10,231 nucleotides of DNA from Bacteroidales bacterium UBA4230 (GTDB lineage: Bacteria; Bacteroidota; Bacteroidia; Bacteroidales; UBA932), in assembly GCA_002395605.1 (NCBI GenBank), contig DGXO01000027.1:4093-14323 (forward strand), given 5' to 3'. Positions within the stretch are counted from its first letter, which is position 1. Each line of letters begins with the position of its first letter. The notes beneath the pieces are model-generated. The model searched no databases, was not told where the DNA came from, and saw only the letters and a list, made by a program, of their open reading frames with translations. The translations under genes were made by a program, and so were the position numbers. Below are positions 1 through 6,637 of the stretch, one piece after another.

Positions 1-194
1 CCGAAGTTCATCTGGGACAGGTTGGTGTAGTGGCGCACTACGTCGGGTTCGCTTACCTCCGGAAGTTCCAGGGCCGAATTACGCCTTAGGGCGGCGGGAA
101 GTTCCGCGGCCTTGGGGAAATCGTTCTTTCTGAGGGAATAACCGCATCGGCCTTCCTTAGAGAGCTCAAAAACAAGTTTGTCGTAGTATTTCAT
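1..194 (-). CDS. gcvPB: Glycine dehydrogenase (decarboxylating) subunit 2, N-terminal part
   Basis: Partial gene: the first 64 codons are present and the rest runs off the left edge. The translation starts MKYYDKLVFELSKEGRCGYS and contains PEVSEPDVVRHYTNLSQMNF, the conserved opening of the beta subunit of two-chain P proteins. From family knowledge, this subunit carries the pyridoxal-phosphate lysine (beyond the edge here). With GcvPA it decarboxylates glycine and passes the aminomethyl group to the lipoyl arm of GcvH in the cytoplasm. The ATG at 194 lies 3 bp after the gcvPA stop and is preceded at 8-nt spacing by AAGGAGG, so the start is secure. It is the last visible gene of the leftward glycine cleavage operon. 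Identification is firm despite the short length because the N-terminal motif is distinctive and the neighbour is gcvPA. Confidence 0.93.
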   Translation of the reverse strand, partial: MKYYDKLVFELSKEGRCGYSLRKNDFPKAAELPAALRRNSALELPEVSEPDVVRHYTNLSQMNF

Positions 195-197
195 GGC

Positions 198-1523
198 CTA
201 TCCCTCCTTTATTACGCTAACAAGGCGGTCTACTTCCTCCTTGGAGTGTTTTTCCGTTACGCAGAAACTGACATACCCTTCTTCGGTGTCCAGGGCTGCA
301 AAGAAGCCGGCCTCTTCAAGGCGCTTTTGCATGAGCCCGGGGAACTTTTTGGGCTTTAGGACAAACTCCTTCAGGAAAGGCTTGCCGGGGAAAACTTCCT
401 CGAACTTGCCGGTTTTAAGGAGTTCGGAATAAAGGTAATGGGCGCCGTCGGAGCTTTGCCTGTTTACCTCCTTAAGGCCTTCAGGGCCCATCAGGGACAG
501 GTAAATGGTAACCCAGAGCGCCATCAGGGACTCGTTGGAGCAGATGTTTGAAGTGGCTTTCTCACGCTTGATGTGCTGTTCTCGGGCCTGGAGGGTGAGC
601 ACAAACACGCGCCTGCCTTCCTTGTCCGTGGTCTGGCCTACAATTCGGCCGGGCATCTTGCGCATGTAGTCCTTCTTCACGGTCATGAAACCAACGTAAG
701 GGCCTCCGTAGCAAAGCGGCAGTCCAAGGGGCTGGCCGTCGCCAACCGCAATGTCCGCGCCCCATTCTCCGGGGGTCTTCACTACGGCAAGGGCCGAAGG
801 GTCACAATATTCTACCATGAGGGCCTTGGCGGCATGGATGGCCTCCGCGAATCCGGTGTGGTCTTCCACTATGCCGTAACGGTTTATGGAAGGGAGGATT
901 ACGCCGGCGACGTCCTCTGTGAGGGCTGCCTTGAGGGCTTCGGCCGAAGTCTGACCGTCAGATGCGTCAATATAACCCAGATTTACGCCGTGGAATTTTG
1001 CATAGGTCTCCACTACCTTTATTACATGCGGCAGAAGGGCCTTTGACAGGAGCACGGTGTTTTTCTTGCGGGTGCATGCCACGCACATCTTCATGGCCTC
1101 TGCGGCTGCTGTGGGGCCGTCGTACATGGAGGCGTTGGAAACGTCCAGTCCAGTGAGGGCGCACATCATGCTCTGGTACTCGAAGATATAGCGGAGCGTA
1201 CCCTGGGATATCTCACACTGATAGGGAGTGTATGCCGTAAGGAATTCGCTCCTCTGGGTGAGATACGGAATTACGGAAGGGGTGTAATGGTCATAGGCGC
1301 CCTGACCCACAAACACCTTCAGGTGGGCGTTCTGGGCTTCGAGGTCATGGAACCAGTCCCTTATCTCTTGCTCGCTCATTGCCGGCGGCAGGGCATAAGG
1401 GCCTTTTTTCAGGAATTTCGCGGGGACATCGGAATAAAGGTCTCGGAGGCTTTCGGCCCCAACCTTATCCAGCATTGCCCTCACGTCCGCATCTGTGTGC
1501 GGAAGGTAAGGAAGTGATGCCAT
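198..1523 (-). CDS. gcvPA: Glycine dehydrogenase (decarboxylating) subunit 1
   Basis: 441 residues, close to the usual length of about 440-450 for the alpha subunit of split P proteins. Conserved family segments are visible: GQGAYDHYTPSVIPYL (about residues 94-109), SEFLTAYTPYQCEISQGTL (112-130), NASMYDGPTAAAEA (about 149-162), CYGGPYVGFM and GRIVGQT in the middle. The alpha subunit has the P-protein fold but not the cofactor lysine, which lies in GcvPB; the two chains act together as the glycine decarboxylase of the glycine cleavage system. The ATG follows the gcvH stop by 3 bp, with GGAGAG 6 nt upstream. No frameshift or truncation is seen. In the Bacteroidota I recall, P protein is usually one fused chain of about 950 residues, so the two-gene form is notable. 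The symbol assignment is confident. Confidence 0.96.
   Translation of the reverse strand: MASLPYLPHTDADVRAMLDKVGAESLRDLYSDVPAKFLKKGPYALPPAMSEQEIRDWFHDLEAQNAHLKVFVGQGAYDHYTPSVIPYLTQRSEFLTAYTPYQCEISQGTLRYIFEYQSMMCALTGLDVSNASMYDGPTAAAEAMKMCVACTRKKNTVLLSKALLPHVIKVVETYAKFHGVNLGYIDASDGQTSAEALKAALTEDVAGVILPSINRYGIVEDHTGFAEAIHAAKALMVEYCDPSALAVVKTPGEWGADIAVGDGQPLGLPLCYGGPYVGFMTVKKDYMRKMPGRIVGQTTDKEGRRVFVLTLQAREQHIKREKATSNICSNESLMALWVTIYLSLMGPEGLKEVNRQSSDGAHYLYSELLKTGKFEEVFPGKPFLKEFVLKPKKFPGLMQKRLEEAGFFAALDTEEGYVSFCVTEKHSKEEVDRLVSVIKEG
203..209 (-). promoter_or_regulatory. Strong Shine-Dalgarno site of gcvPB
   Basis: AAGGAGG on the minus strand, 8 nt before the gcvPB ATG and inside the last codons of gcvPA (encoding Lys-Glu-Gly-stop). 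This near-consensus ribosome binding site fixes the gcvPB start. It stands out because most other starts in the window have no such site, as expected for Bacteroidota. Confidence 0.75.
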
Positions 1524-1526
1524 ATG

Positions 1527-1907
1527 CTACTCTCCGATGAGGGCTTTGTAACCTGCAGCGTCAAGGAGGGAGTCAAGCTCCGATGCGTCACTCATCTCCA
1601 CCTTGATTATCCAGTTTTCAAAGGCGTCCTCGTTCACTTTTTCGGGGGCGTCTTCAAGGGCTTCGTTAACCTCAACAACAGTGCCGGAAACGGGGCTGAT
1701 AAGGTCTGAGGAGGCTTTTACGCTTTCAAGTGCGCCGAATTCCTCGCCTGCGGAAACTTCGTCGTCAACGGCGGGCATATCCACATACGTGATGTCTCCC
1801 ATTTCCTTCTGGGCAAAATCGGAAACGCCGATAATTGCAATATTGCCTTCTACTTTAACCCATTCGTGGGATTCGGAGTATTTGAGTCCTTCAATAATCT
1901 TTGACAT
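1527..1907 (-). CDS. gcvH: Glycine cleavage system H protein (lipoyl carrier)
   Basis: 126 residues, the normal H-protein length. It opens with LKYSESHEWVKVEGNIAIIG, typical of the family. The lipoylation segment is FGALESVKASSDLISPVSG, where Lys64 in ESVKA is the expected lipoyl attachment residue; the following PVSGTVVEVNEAL is the second half of the lipoyl hairpin. The protein shuttles the aminomethyl intermediate from P to T protein and is then reoxidised by lipoamide dehydrogenase, whose gene is not in this window. It lies 8 bp after gcvT and 3 bp before gcvPA in one leftward operon. No Shine-Dalgarno site precedes it; the short spacer is AT-rich instead. Lipoylation would need LipA/LipB or LplA encoded elsewhere. 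Confidence 0.97.
   Translation of the reverse strand: MSKIIEGLKYSESHEWVKVEGNIAIIGVSDFAQKEMGDITYVDMPAVDDEVSAGEEFGALESVKASSDLISPVSGTVVEVNEALEDAPEKVNEDAFENWIIKVEMSDASELDSLLDAAGYKALIGE
1530..1535 (-). promoter_or_regulatory. Shine-Dalgarno site of gcvPA
   Basis: GGAGAG on the minus strand, 6 nt before the gcvPA ATG and overlapping the last codons of gcvH. It supports the chosen start and is the second of only two clear Shine-Dalgarno sites in the window. Confidence 0.6.
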
Positions 1908-1915
1908 AGCTATAG

Positions 1916-3010
1916 TTATTTTTTATAATTTGTCTGATAAAAACGTTTCTTGATAACTTTTCCGGGGAAAACTTTCTTTCTGATCCGGATGGAAAGAGGG
2001 GTATCCAGGGCCGAATATTCCTTTGCAACAAGGGCGAAGCAGATGCTCTTGTCAAGGGAGATGGAGTGGTAACCGGTGGTGACAACGCCAACCTCGGTTC
2101 CGTCCTCAAGTTCTACGGGATAACCGGCGCGCGGAATGGCTTTGTCCTCAATCTCAATGCCCACAAGCTTACGGGCAAGGTTTCCGGCCTTTTGGTCCAG
2201 GAGGGCTTCCTTGCCGATGAAATCTTTGTCGTACTTGCAGAACATCCCGAGGCCTGCCATGACGGGGCTTATCTCCGGGCTAAGCTCGTCTCCGTAAAGA
2301 GGGAGGCCGGCTTCGAAGCGGAGGGTGTCGCGGCAGCCGAGGCCGCAGGGTTGGACGCCTGCCTTCAGGAGGCGGTCCCAGATTTCCACGGTGTTCTCAA
2401 TTGTGGTGTAAAGCTCAAAACCGTCTTCCCCAGTATATCCGGTGCGGCTCAGGATGAGGCGTTTACCGTTATAAAGGACGTCACAGAAGGTGTAGAAGCC
2501 AAGTTCTGCGGCTTCCTTGTAGCCAAGGACCTCCATTACGGTTTTTTCGGCCTCGGGGCCCTGCACGGCAATCTGGCCCCATACGGGAGACTCGTTGCGC
2601 ACGGTGCAGTCAAAGCCCTTCACCTGCTCCTGAATCCAAGCAAAGTCCTTGTCAATGTTTGCGGCATTTACAACAAGGAGGAAGTGGCCAGGCTGGAACT
2701 CACGGTACACGAGGAGGTCGTCTACGGTGCCGCCGTCAGGGTAGCACATCATGCCGTAGAGCACCTTTCCGGGCTCGAATCCGCGGATTTCGTTGGTGAA
2801 GATGTGGTTCACGAAGGCTTCGGCATCCGGGCCTTCAACAAAGATCTCTCCCATGTGGGAGACATCGAACATGCCCACGTGCTGCCTTACGGCAAGGTGC
2901 TCCGGCACTATGCCGGCATACTGGATGGGCATAATGAAGCCTGCGAAGGGACTCATCTTGGCGCCTAGCGCAACGTGAGAGTCATACAGGCAAGTTTTCA
3001 ATTCTGACAT
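1916..3010 (-). CDS. gcvT: Aminomethyltransferase, glycine cleavage system T protein
   Basis: 364 residues, standard for GcvT. It moves the methylene group from aminomethyl-lipoyl GcvH to tetrahydrofolate, releasing ammonia and forming 5,10-methylene-tetrahydrofolate. The folate-binding N-terminal domain includes VSHMGEIFVEGPDAEAFVN (about 50-68) and GGTVDDLLVY (93-102), where one of the Asp97/Asp98 pair corresponds to the catalytic aspartate. RTGYTGEDGFELY (189-201) is another hallmark, and the barrel-like C-terminal domain covers roughly 265-355. The ATG lies inside the 3' end of the upstream arginase-family gene, overlapping it by 13 bp in another frame. There is no Shine-Dalgarno site, so translation probably depends on coupling to the upstream gene. 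The C-terminus (KKRFYQTNYKK) is basic. Complete and apparently functional. Confidence 0.97.
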   Translation of the reverse strand: MSELKTCLYDSHVALGAKMSPFAGFIMPIQYAGIVPEHLAVRQHVGMFDVSHMGEIFVEGPDAEAFVNHIFTNEIRGFEPGKVLYGMMCYPDGGTVDDLLVYREFQPGHFLLVVNAANIDKDFAWIQEQVKGFDCTVRNESPVWGQIAVQGPEAEKTVMEVLGYKEAAELGFYTFCDVLYNGKRLILSRTGYTGEDGFELYTTIENTVEIWDRLLKAGVQPCGLGCRDTLRFEAGLPLYGDELSPEISPVMAGLGMFCKYDKDFIGKEALLDQKAGNLARKLVGIEIEDKAIPRAGYPVELEDGTEVGVVTTGYHSISLDKSICFALVAKEYSALDTPLSIRIRKKVFPGKVIKKRFYQTNYKK

Positions 3011-3681
3011 ATCAGGTTATAAAGTTTAGTGTTGGTTTCAAAATTTATTCTCATATCCTCCGGGGTGGCTCCTTTTGAGGGGGGCGTTTCCCCGCAGATG
3101 TCAATTGCGGCAATATCCATCTTGGTCATTGCAAGCTTCAGAATTTCCTCCACTTGCGTTAGGCCGAACTCTCCCTGCGACCAGTCCGTGCGGGCCCACT
3201 GCGGCGCCATCACGTCCTTGTCAAGCGATATGTACAGTCTCTCTCCCCTTCTGTCCTCCATCCATTCAAGGTAGTCCCCGTTTTCGGGGCCTATCCACAG
3301 CACATCCTCAAGCAGCGGATTCTCCTCCCGCATGGCCTTTACCCAGCTTCCGCAGCTTAGGACTCCCCCTCCAAAGGCAGGCTCCTGGTTGTCCGGGTGG
3401 TTGTCAAGGAGAAGAAGGTGGAACGGCTTCATCTCACGAAGCGCCAGAAGGTGTGACATGTAGTGGTAGTCACCGCTGTCCAGCCACCTGAGACCGGGCA
3501 GGTTTTCCGGCAGCATCCGCCCAATTTCCAGGGCCGATTCCGCATCACAGTAGCAGGAAGTCCCTTCCAAACCCTTGAGTTCCAGCACCTGAGCTTCTGC
3601 GGCATTCTCCTCCAGCCACCCAAGGAACCCTTGAGCGCCGTAAGCCCCGCTGAAATCACAAACCAGAGTGCCTTTTTTCAT
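2998..3681 (-). CDS. Arginase-superfamily (ureohydrolase) enzyme, substrate unknown
   Basis: 227 residues from the ATG at 3681. The manganese-site motifs of the arginase/agmatinase/formiminoglutamase superfamily are recognisable: SGDYH (69-73, in place of GGDH), DNHPD (93-97, matching DxHxD), SLDKD (152-156, matching SxDxD) and Glu198 in ICGETPP. The dinuclear metal centre therefore looks intact and the protein is probably an active hydrolase of a guanidino, amidino or formimino compound. It is much shorter than classical arginases (about 300 residues) and lacks an obvious arginase substrate loop, so the substrate cannot be assigned. It heads the glycine cleavage operon and overlaps gcvT by 13 bp. 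An in-frame ATG at 3762 would give a 254-residue product, but it lies within obgE and the extra residues look like noise, so the 3681 start is preferred. The promoter-like box would leave almost no leader. Confidence 0.8.
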   Translation of the reverse strand: MKKGTLVCDFSGAYGAQGFLGWLEENAAEAQVLELKGLEGTSCYCDAESALEIGRMLPENLPGLRWLDSGDYHYMSHLLALREMKPFHLLLLDNHPDNQEPAFGGGVLSCGSWVKAMREENPLLEDVLWIGPENGDYLEWMEDRRGERLYISLDKDVMAPQWARTDWSQGEFGLTQVEEILKLAMTKMDIAAIDICGETPPSKGATPEDMRINFETNTKLYNLICQN

Positions 3682-3685
3682 TTTG

Positions 3686-3693
3686 TAAAGATA
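3686..3693 (-). promoter_or_regulatory. Possible -7 box for the arginase-family/gcv operon
   Basis: The minus strand reads TATCTTTA, a 1-mismatch match to the Bacteroidota TAnnTTTG element (the final G is missing). It ends only 4 nt before the ATG at 3681, so a transcript would be almost leaderless. No clear -33 TTTG was found. It is a mirror image of the obgE box at 3717-3724. Confidence 0.4.
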
Positions 3694-3716
3694 GCCATTT
3701 TTACAAGATTTTCCAT

Positions 3717-3724
3717 TATCTTTG
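3717..3724 (+). promoter_or_regulatory. Probable Bacteroidota -7 promoter box for obgE
   Basis: TATCTTTG matches TAnnTTTG exactly. It lies 18 nt before the obgE ATG at 3743, giving a leader of roughly 12-16 nt. No convincing -33 TTTG is present at the usual distance. The whole divergent region is only 61 bp. Confidence 0.6.
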
Positions 3725-3742
3725 CGAAGATTCTTTTTGACT

Positions 3743-4735
3743 ATGGCCGAATCAAACTTCATAGACTACGTGCGCATTTTCTGCGCAAGCGGGCACGGCG
3801 GAGCCGGAAGCGCTCACCTTCACAGGGCAAAATACGTCCCAAAGGGCGGCCCGGACGGCGGTGACGGCGGCCGCGGCGGCCACATTATCCTAAGGGTGAA
3901 TCCCCAGCTCTGGACCCTGATCCATCTCCGGTACCGCAAGGTGGTGCGCGCCGAAAACGGCGGCAACGGCGCCGAAGCCCTAAAGAGGGGCAAAAACGGC
4001 ACGGACATCGTCCTGGAAGTACCCCAGGGCGTGGTGGTGAAGGACGCCGAAACCGAGGAAGTGATTACCGAACTGGTGGAACCCGGTCAGGAATACATCC
4101 TTTGCCGCGGCGGAAAAGGCGGCTGGGGCAACGACCACTTCAAAAGCGCCACCAACCAGACTCCCCGTTACGCCCAGCCCGGCGAAGACGGCATGGAAGG
4201 CTGGTTCATCCTGGAACTCAAAGTCCTGGCCGATGTCGGCCTGGTGGGCTTCCCCAACGCCGGAAAAAGCACCCTTCTTTCCGTCATAACTTCGGCCAAA
4301 CCCAAAATTGCAAACTACGCATTCACAACCCTGGAGCCCAATCTTGGGATAGTGCGCTACTACGACGACCGCTCCTTTGTGATGGCCGACATCCCCGGTA
4401 TCATAGAGGGCGCCCACGAGGGAAAAGGCATCGGCATGCGCTTCCTGAGGCACATCGAGCGCAATTCCGTGCTCCTTTTCATGGTTTCGGCCGATGAACC
4501 GGACGTCATGAAAGGCTACAGGATACTACTCAATGAACTGGAGGAATACAACCCGGAACTTCTGGTGAAAGACCGCGTCCTGGCCATTACCAAGACAGAC
4601 CTCGTAGACGACAAGCAGCGTGCAAAGATAGAGAAAAAACTCCCCCAGGACCTTCCCCACGTTTTTATCTCGTCCGTTGCAAGGATCGGCCTTGAAGACC
4701 TCAAGGAAATGCTCTGGAAAGCACTTAACAAATGA
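3743..4735 (+). CDS. obgE: GTPase Obg/CgtA, ribosome assembly
   Basis: 330 residues from the ATG at 3743 (MAESNFIDYVRIFCASGHGG). The glycine-rich Obg fold occupies about 1-158, with GGPDGGDGGRGGH (35-47) and CRGGKGGWGN (121-130). The G domain follows: P-loop GFPNAGKST (169-177), switch I FTTLEPNLG (194-202), DIPGIIEGAHEGKGIG (216-231), TKTD (283-286) and SSVA (310-313). Obg proteins bind the large ribosomal subunit and link its maturation to GTP and (p)ppGpp levels. The chain ends soon after the G domain; there is no OCT extension and no long acidic tail, which is one of the normal family forms. An upstream TTG at 3722 would add seven non-conserved residues and overlaps the promoter box, so it was not chosen. 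It is followed by the PAP2 gene through an ATGA overlap. Confidence 0.97.
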   Translation: MAESNFIDYVRIFCASGHGGAGSAHLHRAKYVPKGGPDGGDGGRGGHIILRVNPQLWTLIHLRYRKVVRAENGGNGAEALKRGKNGTDIVLEVPQGVVVKDAETEEVITELVEPGQEYILCRGGKGGWGNDHFKSATNQTPRYAQPGEDGMEGWFILELKVLADVGLVGFPNAGKSTLLSVITSAKPKIANYAFTTLEPNLGIVRYYDDRSFVMADIPGIIEGAHEGKGIGMRFLRHIERNSVLLFMVSADEPDVMKGYRILLNELEEYNPELLVKDRVLAITKTDLVDDKQRAKIEKKLPQDLPHVFISSVARIGLEDLKEMLWKALNK

Positions 4736-5307
4736 TAGACATTGTTCAGATAGACCAGGCGGCAACCCTGTGGATCAACAGGTTGGACATCCCGGCCCTG
4801 CACCAGCTATGGATAGTGCTCTCGGACGCTAAAATCTGGTTCCCGGCATACGCCATAGTGATGGGTTTCATAATCTGGAAACTGGGCTGGAAAAAAGGCG
4901 TCCTTGTAAGCATGTCCCTTATCCTATGCGTCGTTCTCACAGACCAGCTTTCCGGAGTGGTGAAAGACTCCGTGGCACGCCTCAGGCCCTGCTACAACAC
5001 CTGGATGCTGGATAACGGCCTCATCATGCCCGGCGGCCCCACCGGTCACCTTTACGGATTTTTCTCAAGCCATGCCGCAAATGTATTCGGCTTTGCCGCC
5101 GCAACCACCCTCGGCCTGGGCCTCAACGGCTCTCCCGTAAAGCCGTTCGCCGTCGGCGTTTACATCTGGGCATCCCTCGTGAGCCTTGCCCGCATCATGA
5201 TGGGGGCCCACTTCCTTGGCGACGTCCTTGTGGGCATACTTTTCGGCCTTGTCATGGGCAGCGCCGTGGCATACCTCACGCACCTCCTCATTAAAGCGTG
5301 GAAATAA
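4732..5307 (+). CDS. PAP2-superfamily membrane phosphatase
   Basis: 191 residues, an integral membrane protein with about five or six hydrophobic segments (roughly 35-50, 57-72, 112-130, 140-153, 163-185). The three phosphatase motifs are present: KDSVARLRP (78-86, matching KxxxxxxRP), SSH (112-114, in place of PSGH), and RIMMGAHFLGD (154-164, matching RxxxxxHxxxD with His160 as the expected nucleophile and Asp164). Family members dephosphorylate lipid phosphates; likely substrates are undecaprenyl pyrophosphate, phosphatidylglycerol phosphate or lipid A phosphate, but sequence alone does not decide. Its ATG overlaps the obgE stop by 4 bp (ATGA), so the two are probably translationally coupled. 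Its 3' end overlaps the 3' end of murF by 17 bp tail to tail. Recycling of undecaprenyl phosphate would fit with the nearby murF, but this is only inference. Confidence 0.9.
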   Translation: MIDIVQIDQAATLWINRLDIPALHQLWIVLSDAKIWFPAYAIVMGFIIWKLGWKKGVLVSMSLILCVVLTDQLSGVVKDSVARLRPCYNTWMLDNGLIMPGGPTGHLYGFFSSHAANVFGFAAATTLGLGLNGSPVKPFAVGVYIWASLVSLARIMMGAHFLGDVLVGILFGLVMGSAVAYLTHLLIKAWK

Positions 5308-6583
5308 CTTTTTCCATCCGGATTCCGCGGGAACCCTTCACAAGGATGGTGCAACCCTCAATGGGATTGGCTTTCAGCCATTCGGCAAGGGAATCGGAGG
5401 TGTCAAACACGGGAATGCCGGTGCCTTCGGCGGCTTTCTTGAATTCCGGACCCACCAGGATGGCCTGAGATTTCTCGGCTTCGCTCGAAATGACAGAAAG
5501 AAGCCGGTCCACAATTTTCTTGTGCTCTGTGGCGGAATCGGCCCCTAGTTCACGCATGTCGCCAAGGAGGGCCACCTTCCGGCCTTCGCAGAGGGTGAGG
5601 TTGTCAAGGGCCACGGCCATGGACGAAGGATTGGCGTTGTAGGCATCTACAATAAGAGTATTCCGGCCGGTACGCACAAGCTGTGAACGGTTGTTGGAAG
5701 GCACATAGGCCTCAACAGCCTTTATGGCATCGTCCTCGTGTACGCCGAAGAACCATCCAACCTTAAGGGCGGCAAGGACATTGGCGGCATTGTAAGCCCC
5801 CACAAGGTTTGTCTTTACGGTTCGGCCTCCCGGAATAACCAGCCTCAGGAAAGGATCAGTGGCCGATGAAGGAAGGACCTTCACGCCCTCCATGCCGTAA
5901 GGGACAGACTCCAGTTCCCTCTCCCAAAGCATGCCTTCAAGGATATGGTCGTCGGCATTTACAAACGCCAGTCCCTCGTGCTCCTTGAGGTAGTCGTAGA
6001 GAAGCCCTTTTGCGTGCATTACGCCTTCAAAACTGCCGAAGCCCTCCAGATGCGCTTTGCCAACATTGGTGATAAGGCCGTGGGTGGGCTGGGATACCTT
6101 CAGAAGGGGCCGAAGGTCTTCCGGGTGGCTGGCGCCCATCTCCACAACGGCAATCTGGACATCCTGGCCAATGCCAAGAACAGTCAGGGGAACTCCGATG
6201 TCGTTGTTGAGGTTTCCGCGTGTGGCGGCAACTTTGTATTTTGCGGCCAGGACCGTGCTCACCAGCTCCTTGGTAGTGGTTTTACCGTTTGTGCCGGTAA
6301 GGCCGATAACTGGAATGTCCAGCTGTGAACGGTGGAATGCGGCAAGCTCCTGCAGGGTCTGAAGGGTGTCCTCAACCTTGATGAGCCTGGGGTCATCTTC
6401 CGTCACGGTGCTGTTCACCACGGCATAGCAGGCGCCAGCTTCAAGGGCCTTGAGCGCAAAAGTGTTGCCGTCAAAATTCTCTCCCTTAAGGGCAAAGAAA
6501 AGCTGGTTTTCAGAGATTGTGCGGGTGTCGGTGTTTACCCCTGCGCTCTGAAGGAATATCTTGTATAGGGATTCTATGTTCAT
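5291..6583 (-). CDS. murF: UDP-N-acetylmuramoyl-tripeptide--D-alanyl-D-alanine ligase
   Basis: 430 residues, normal for MurF. It adds D-Ala-D-Ala to UDP-MurNAc-tripeptide, the last cytoplasmic step of peptidoglycan precursor synthesis. The N-terminal substrate domain (1-90) has TDTRTI (18-23). The ATPase domain has the P-loop LTGTNGKTTTKE (95-106), TRGNLNNDIGVPLT (121-134), VEMGASHPEDL (147-157) and TNVGKAHLEGFGS (172-184). The C-terminal Mur ligase domain has VDAYNANPSSM (312-322) and LLGDMRELG (339-347). Residues about 364-373 (VISSEAEKSQ) are encoded by a copy of a dispersed repeat (5466-5496) and look like an in-frame insertion of around ten residues in the C-terminal domain; the catalytic motifs are untouched. 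The start lies 54 bp after the dut stop, a gap mostly filled by another copy of the same repeat. No Shine-Dalgarno site is seen. Confidence 0.96.
   Translation of the reverse strand: MNIESLYKIFLQSAGVNTDTRTISENQLFFALKGENFDGNTFALKALEAGACYAVVNSTVTEDDPRLIKVEDTLQTLQELAAFHRSQLDIPVIGLTGTNGKTTTKELVSTVLAAKYKVAATRGNLNNDIGVPLTVLGIGQDVQIAVVEMGASHPEDLRPLLKVSQPTHGLITNVGKAHLEGFGSFEGVMHAKGLLYDYLKEHEGLAFVNADDHILEGMLWERELESVPYGMEGVKVLPSSATDPFLRLVIPGGRTVKTNLVGAYNAANVLAALKVGWFFGVHEDDAIKAVEAYVPSNNRSQLVRTGRNTLIVDAYNANPSSMAVALDNLTLCEGRKVALLGDMRELGADSATEHKKIVDRLLSVISSEAEKSQAILVGPEFKKAAEGTGIPVFDTSDSLAEWLKANPIEGCTILVKGSRGIRMEKVISTL
5466..5496. repeat. Dispersed repeat copy inside murF (short form)
   Basis: The plus strand reads TGAGATTTCTCG, then GCTTCGC, then TCGAAATGACAG. 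The 12-bp left end and the 11-bp block TCGAAATGACA are identical to the copy at 6591-6628; only the centre differs (7 versus 15 bp). ATTTC and GAAAT near the ends can pair. It is read in frame by murF on the minus strand. Confidence 0.8.
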
Positions 6584-6590
6584 ATCAATA

Positions 6591-6628
6591 TGAGATTTCT
6601 CGACTCGCTTCGCTCGCTCGAAATGACA
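6591..6628. repeat. Dispersed palindromic-type repeat in dut-murF spacer (long form)
   Basis: The plus strand reads TGAGATTTCTCG, then ACTCGCTTCGCTCGC, then TCGAAATGACA. It fills 38 of the 54 bp between the dut stop and the murF start. The core is built of CGCT/CTCG units, and ATTTC near the left end can pair with GAAAT near the right end. I recall closely similar words (ATTTCGAGCGAAGCGAGAAAT) as intergenic repeats in many bacterial genomes, including Bacteroidota. Confidence 0.8.
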
Positions 6629-6637
6629 AAGGGGTTG

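Noticed and set aside
2066..2968. A 300-codon open frame on the plus strand opposite gcvT
   Set aside because: gcvT is a full-length, motif-complete gene on the other strand. The plus-strand frame shows no recognisable domain and is the usual shadow of a GC-rich gene.
3682..3742. Glycine riboswitch before the gcv operon
   Set aside because: The spacer is 61 bp and the predicted leader is only a few bases, too short for the aptamer.
3682..3762. N-terminal extension of the arginase-family protein to an ATG at 3762
   Set aside because: It would run across the whole promoter region and into obgE, and the extra 27 residues are a low-complexity basic stretch unlike the family start.
4700..4735. 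Truncation of obgE at its 3' end
   Set aside because: Obg proteins without an OCT domain or acidic tail are a normal form, and all G motifs are present.
5299..5316. Small hairpin TGGAAA-TAACTT-TTTCCA as a shared terminator
   Set aside because: The 6-bp AT-rich stem is weak and neither strand has a T-run after it.
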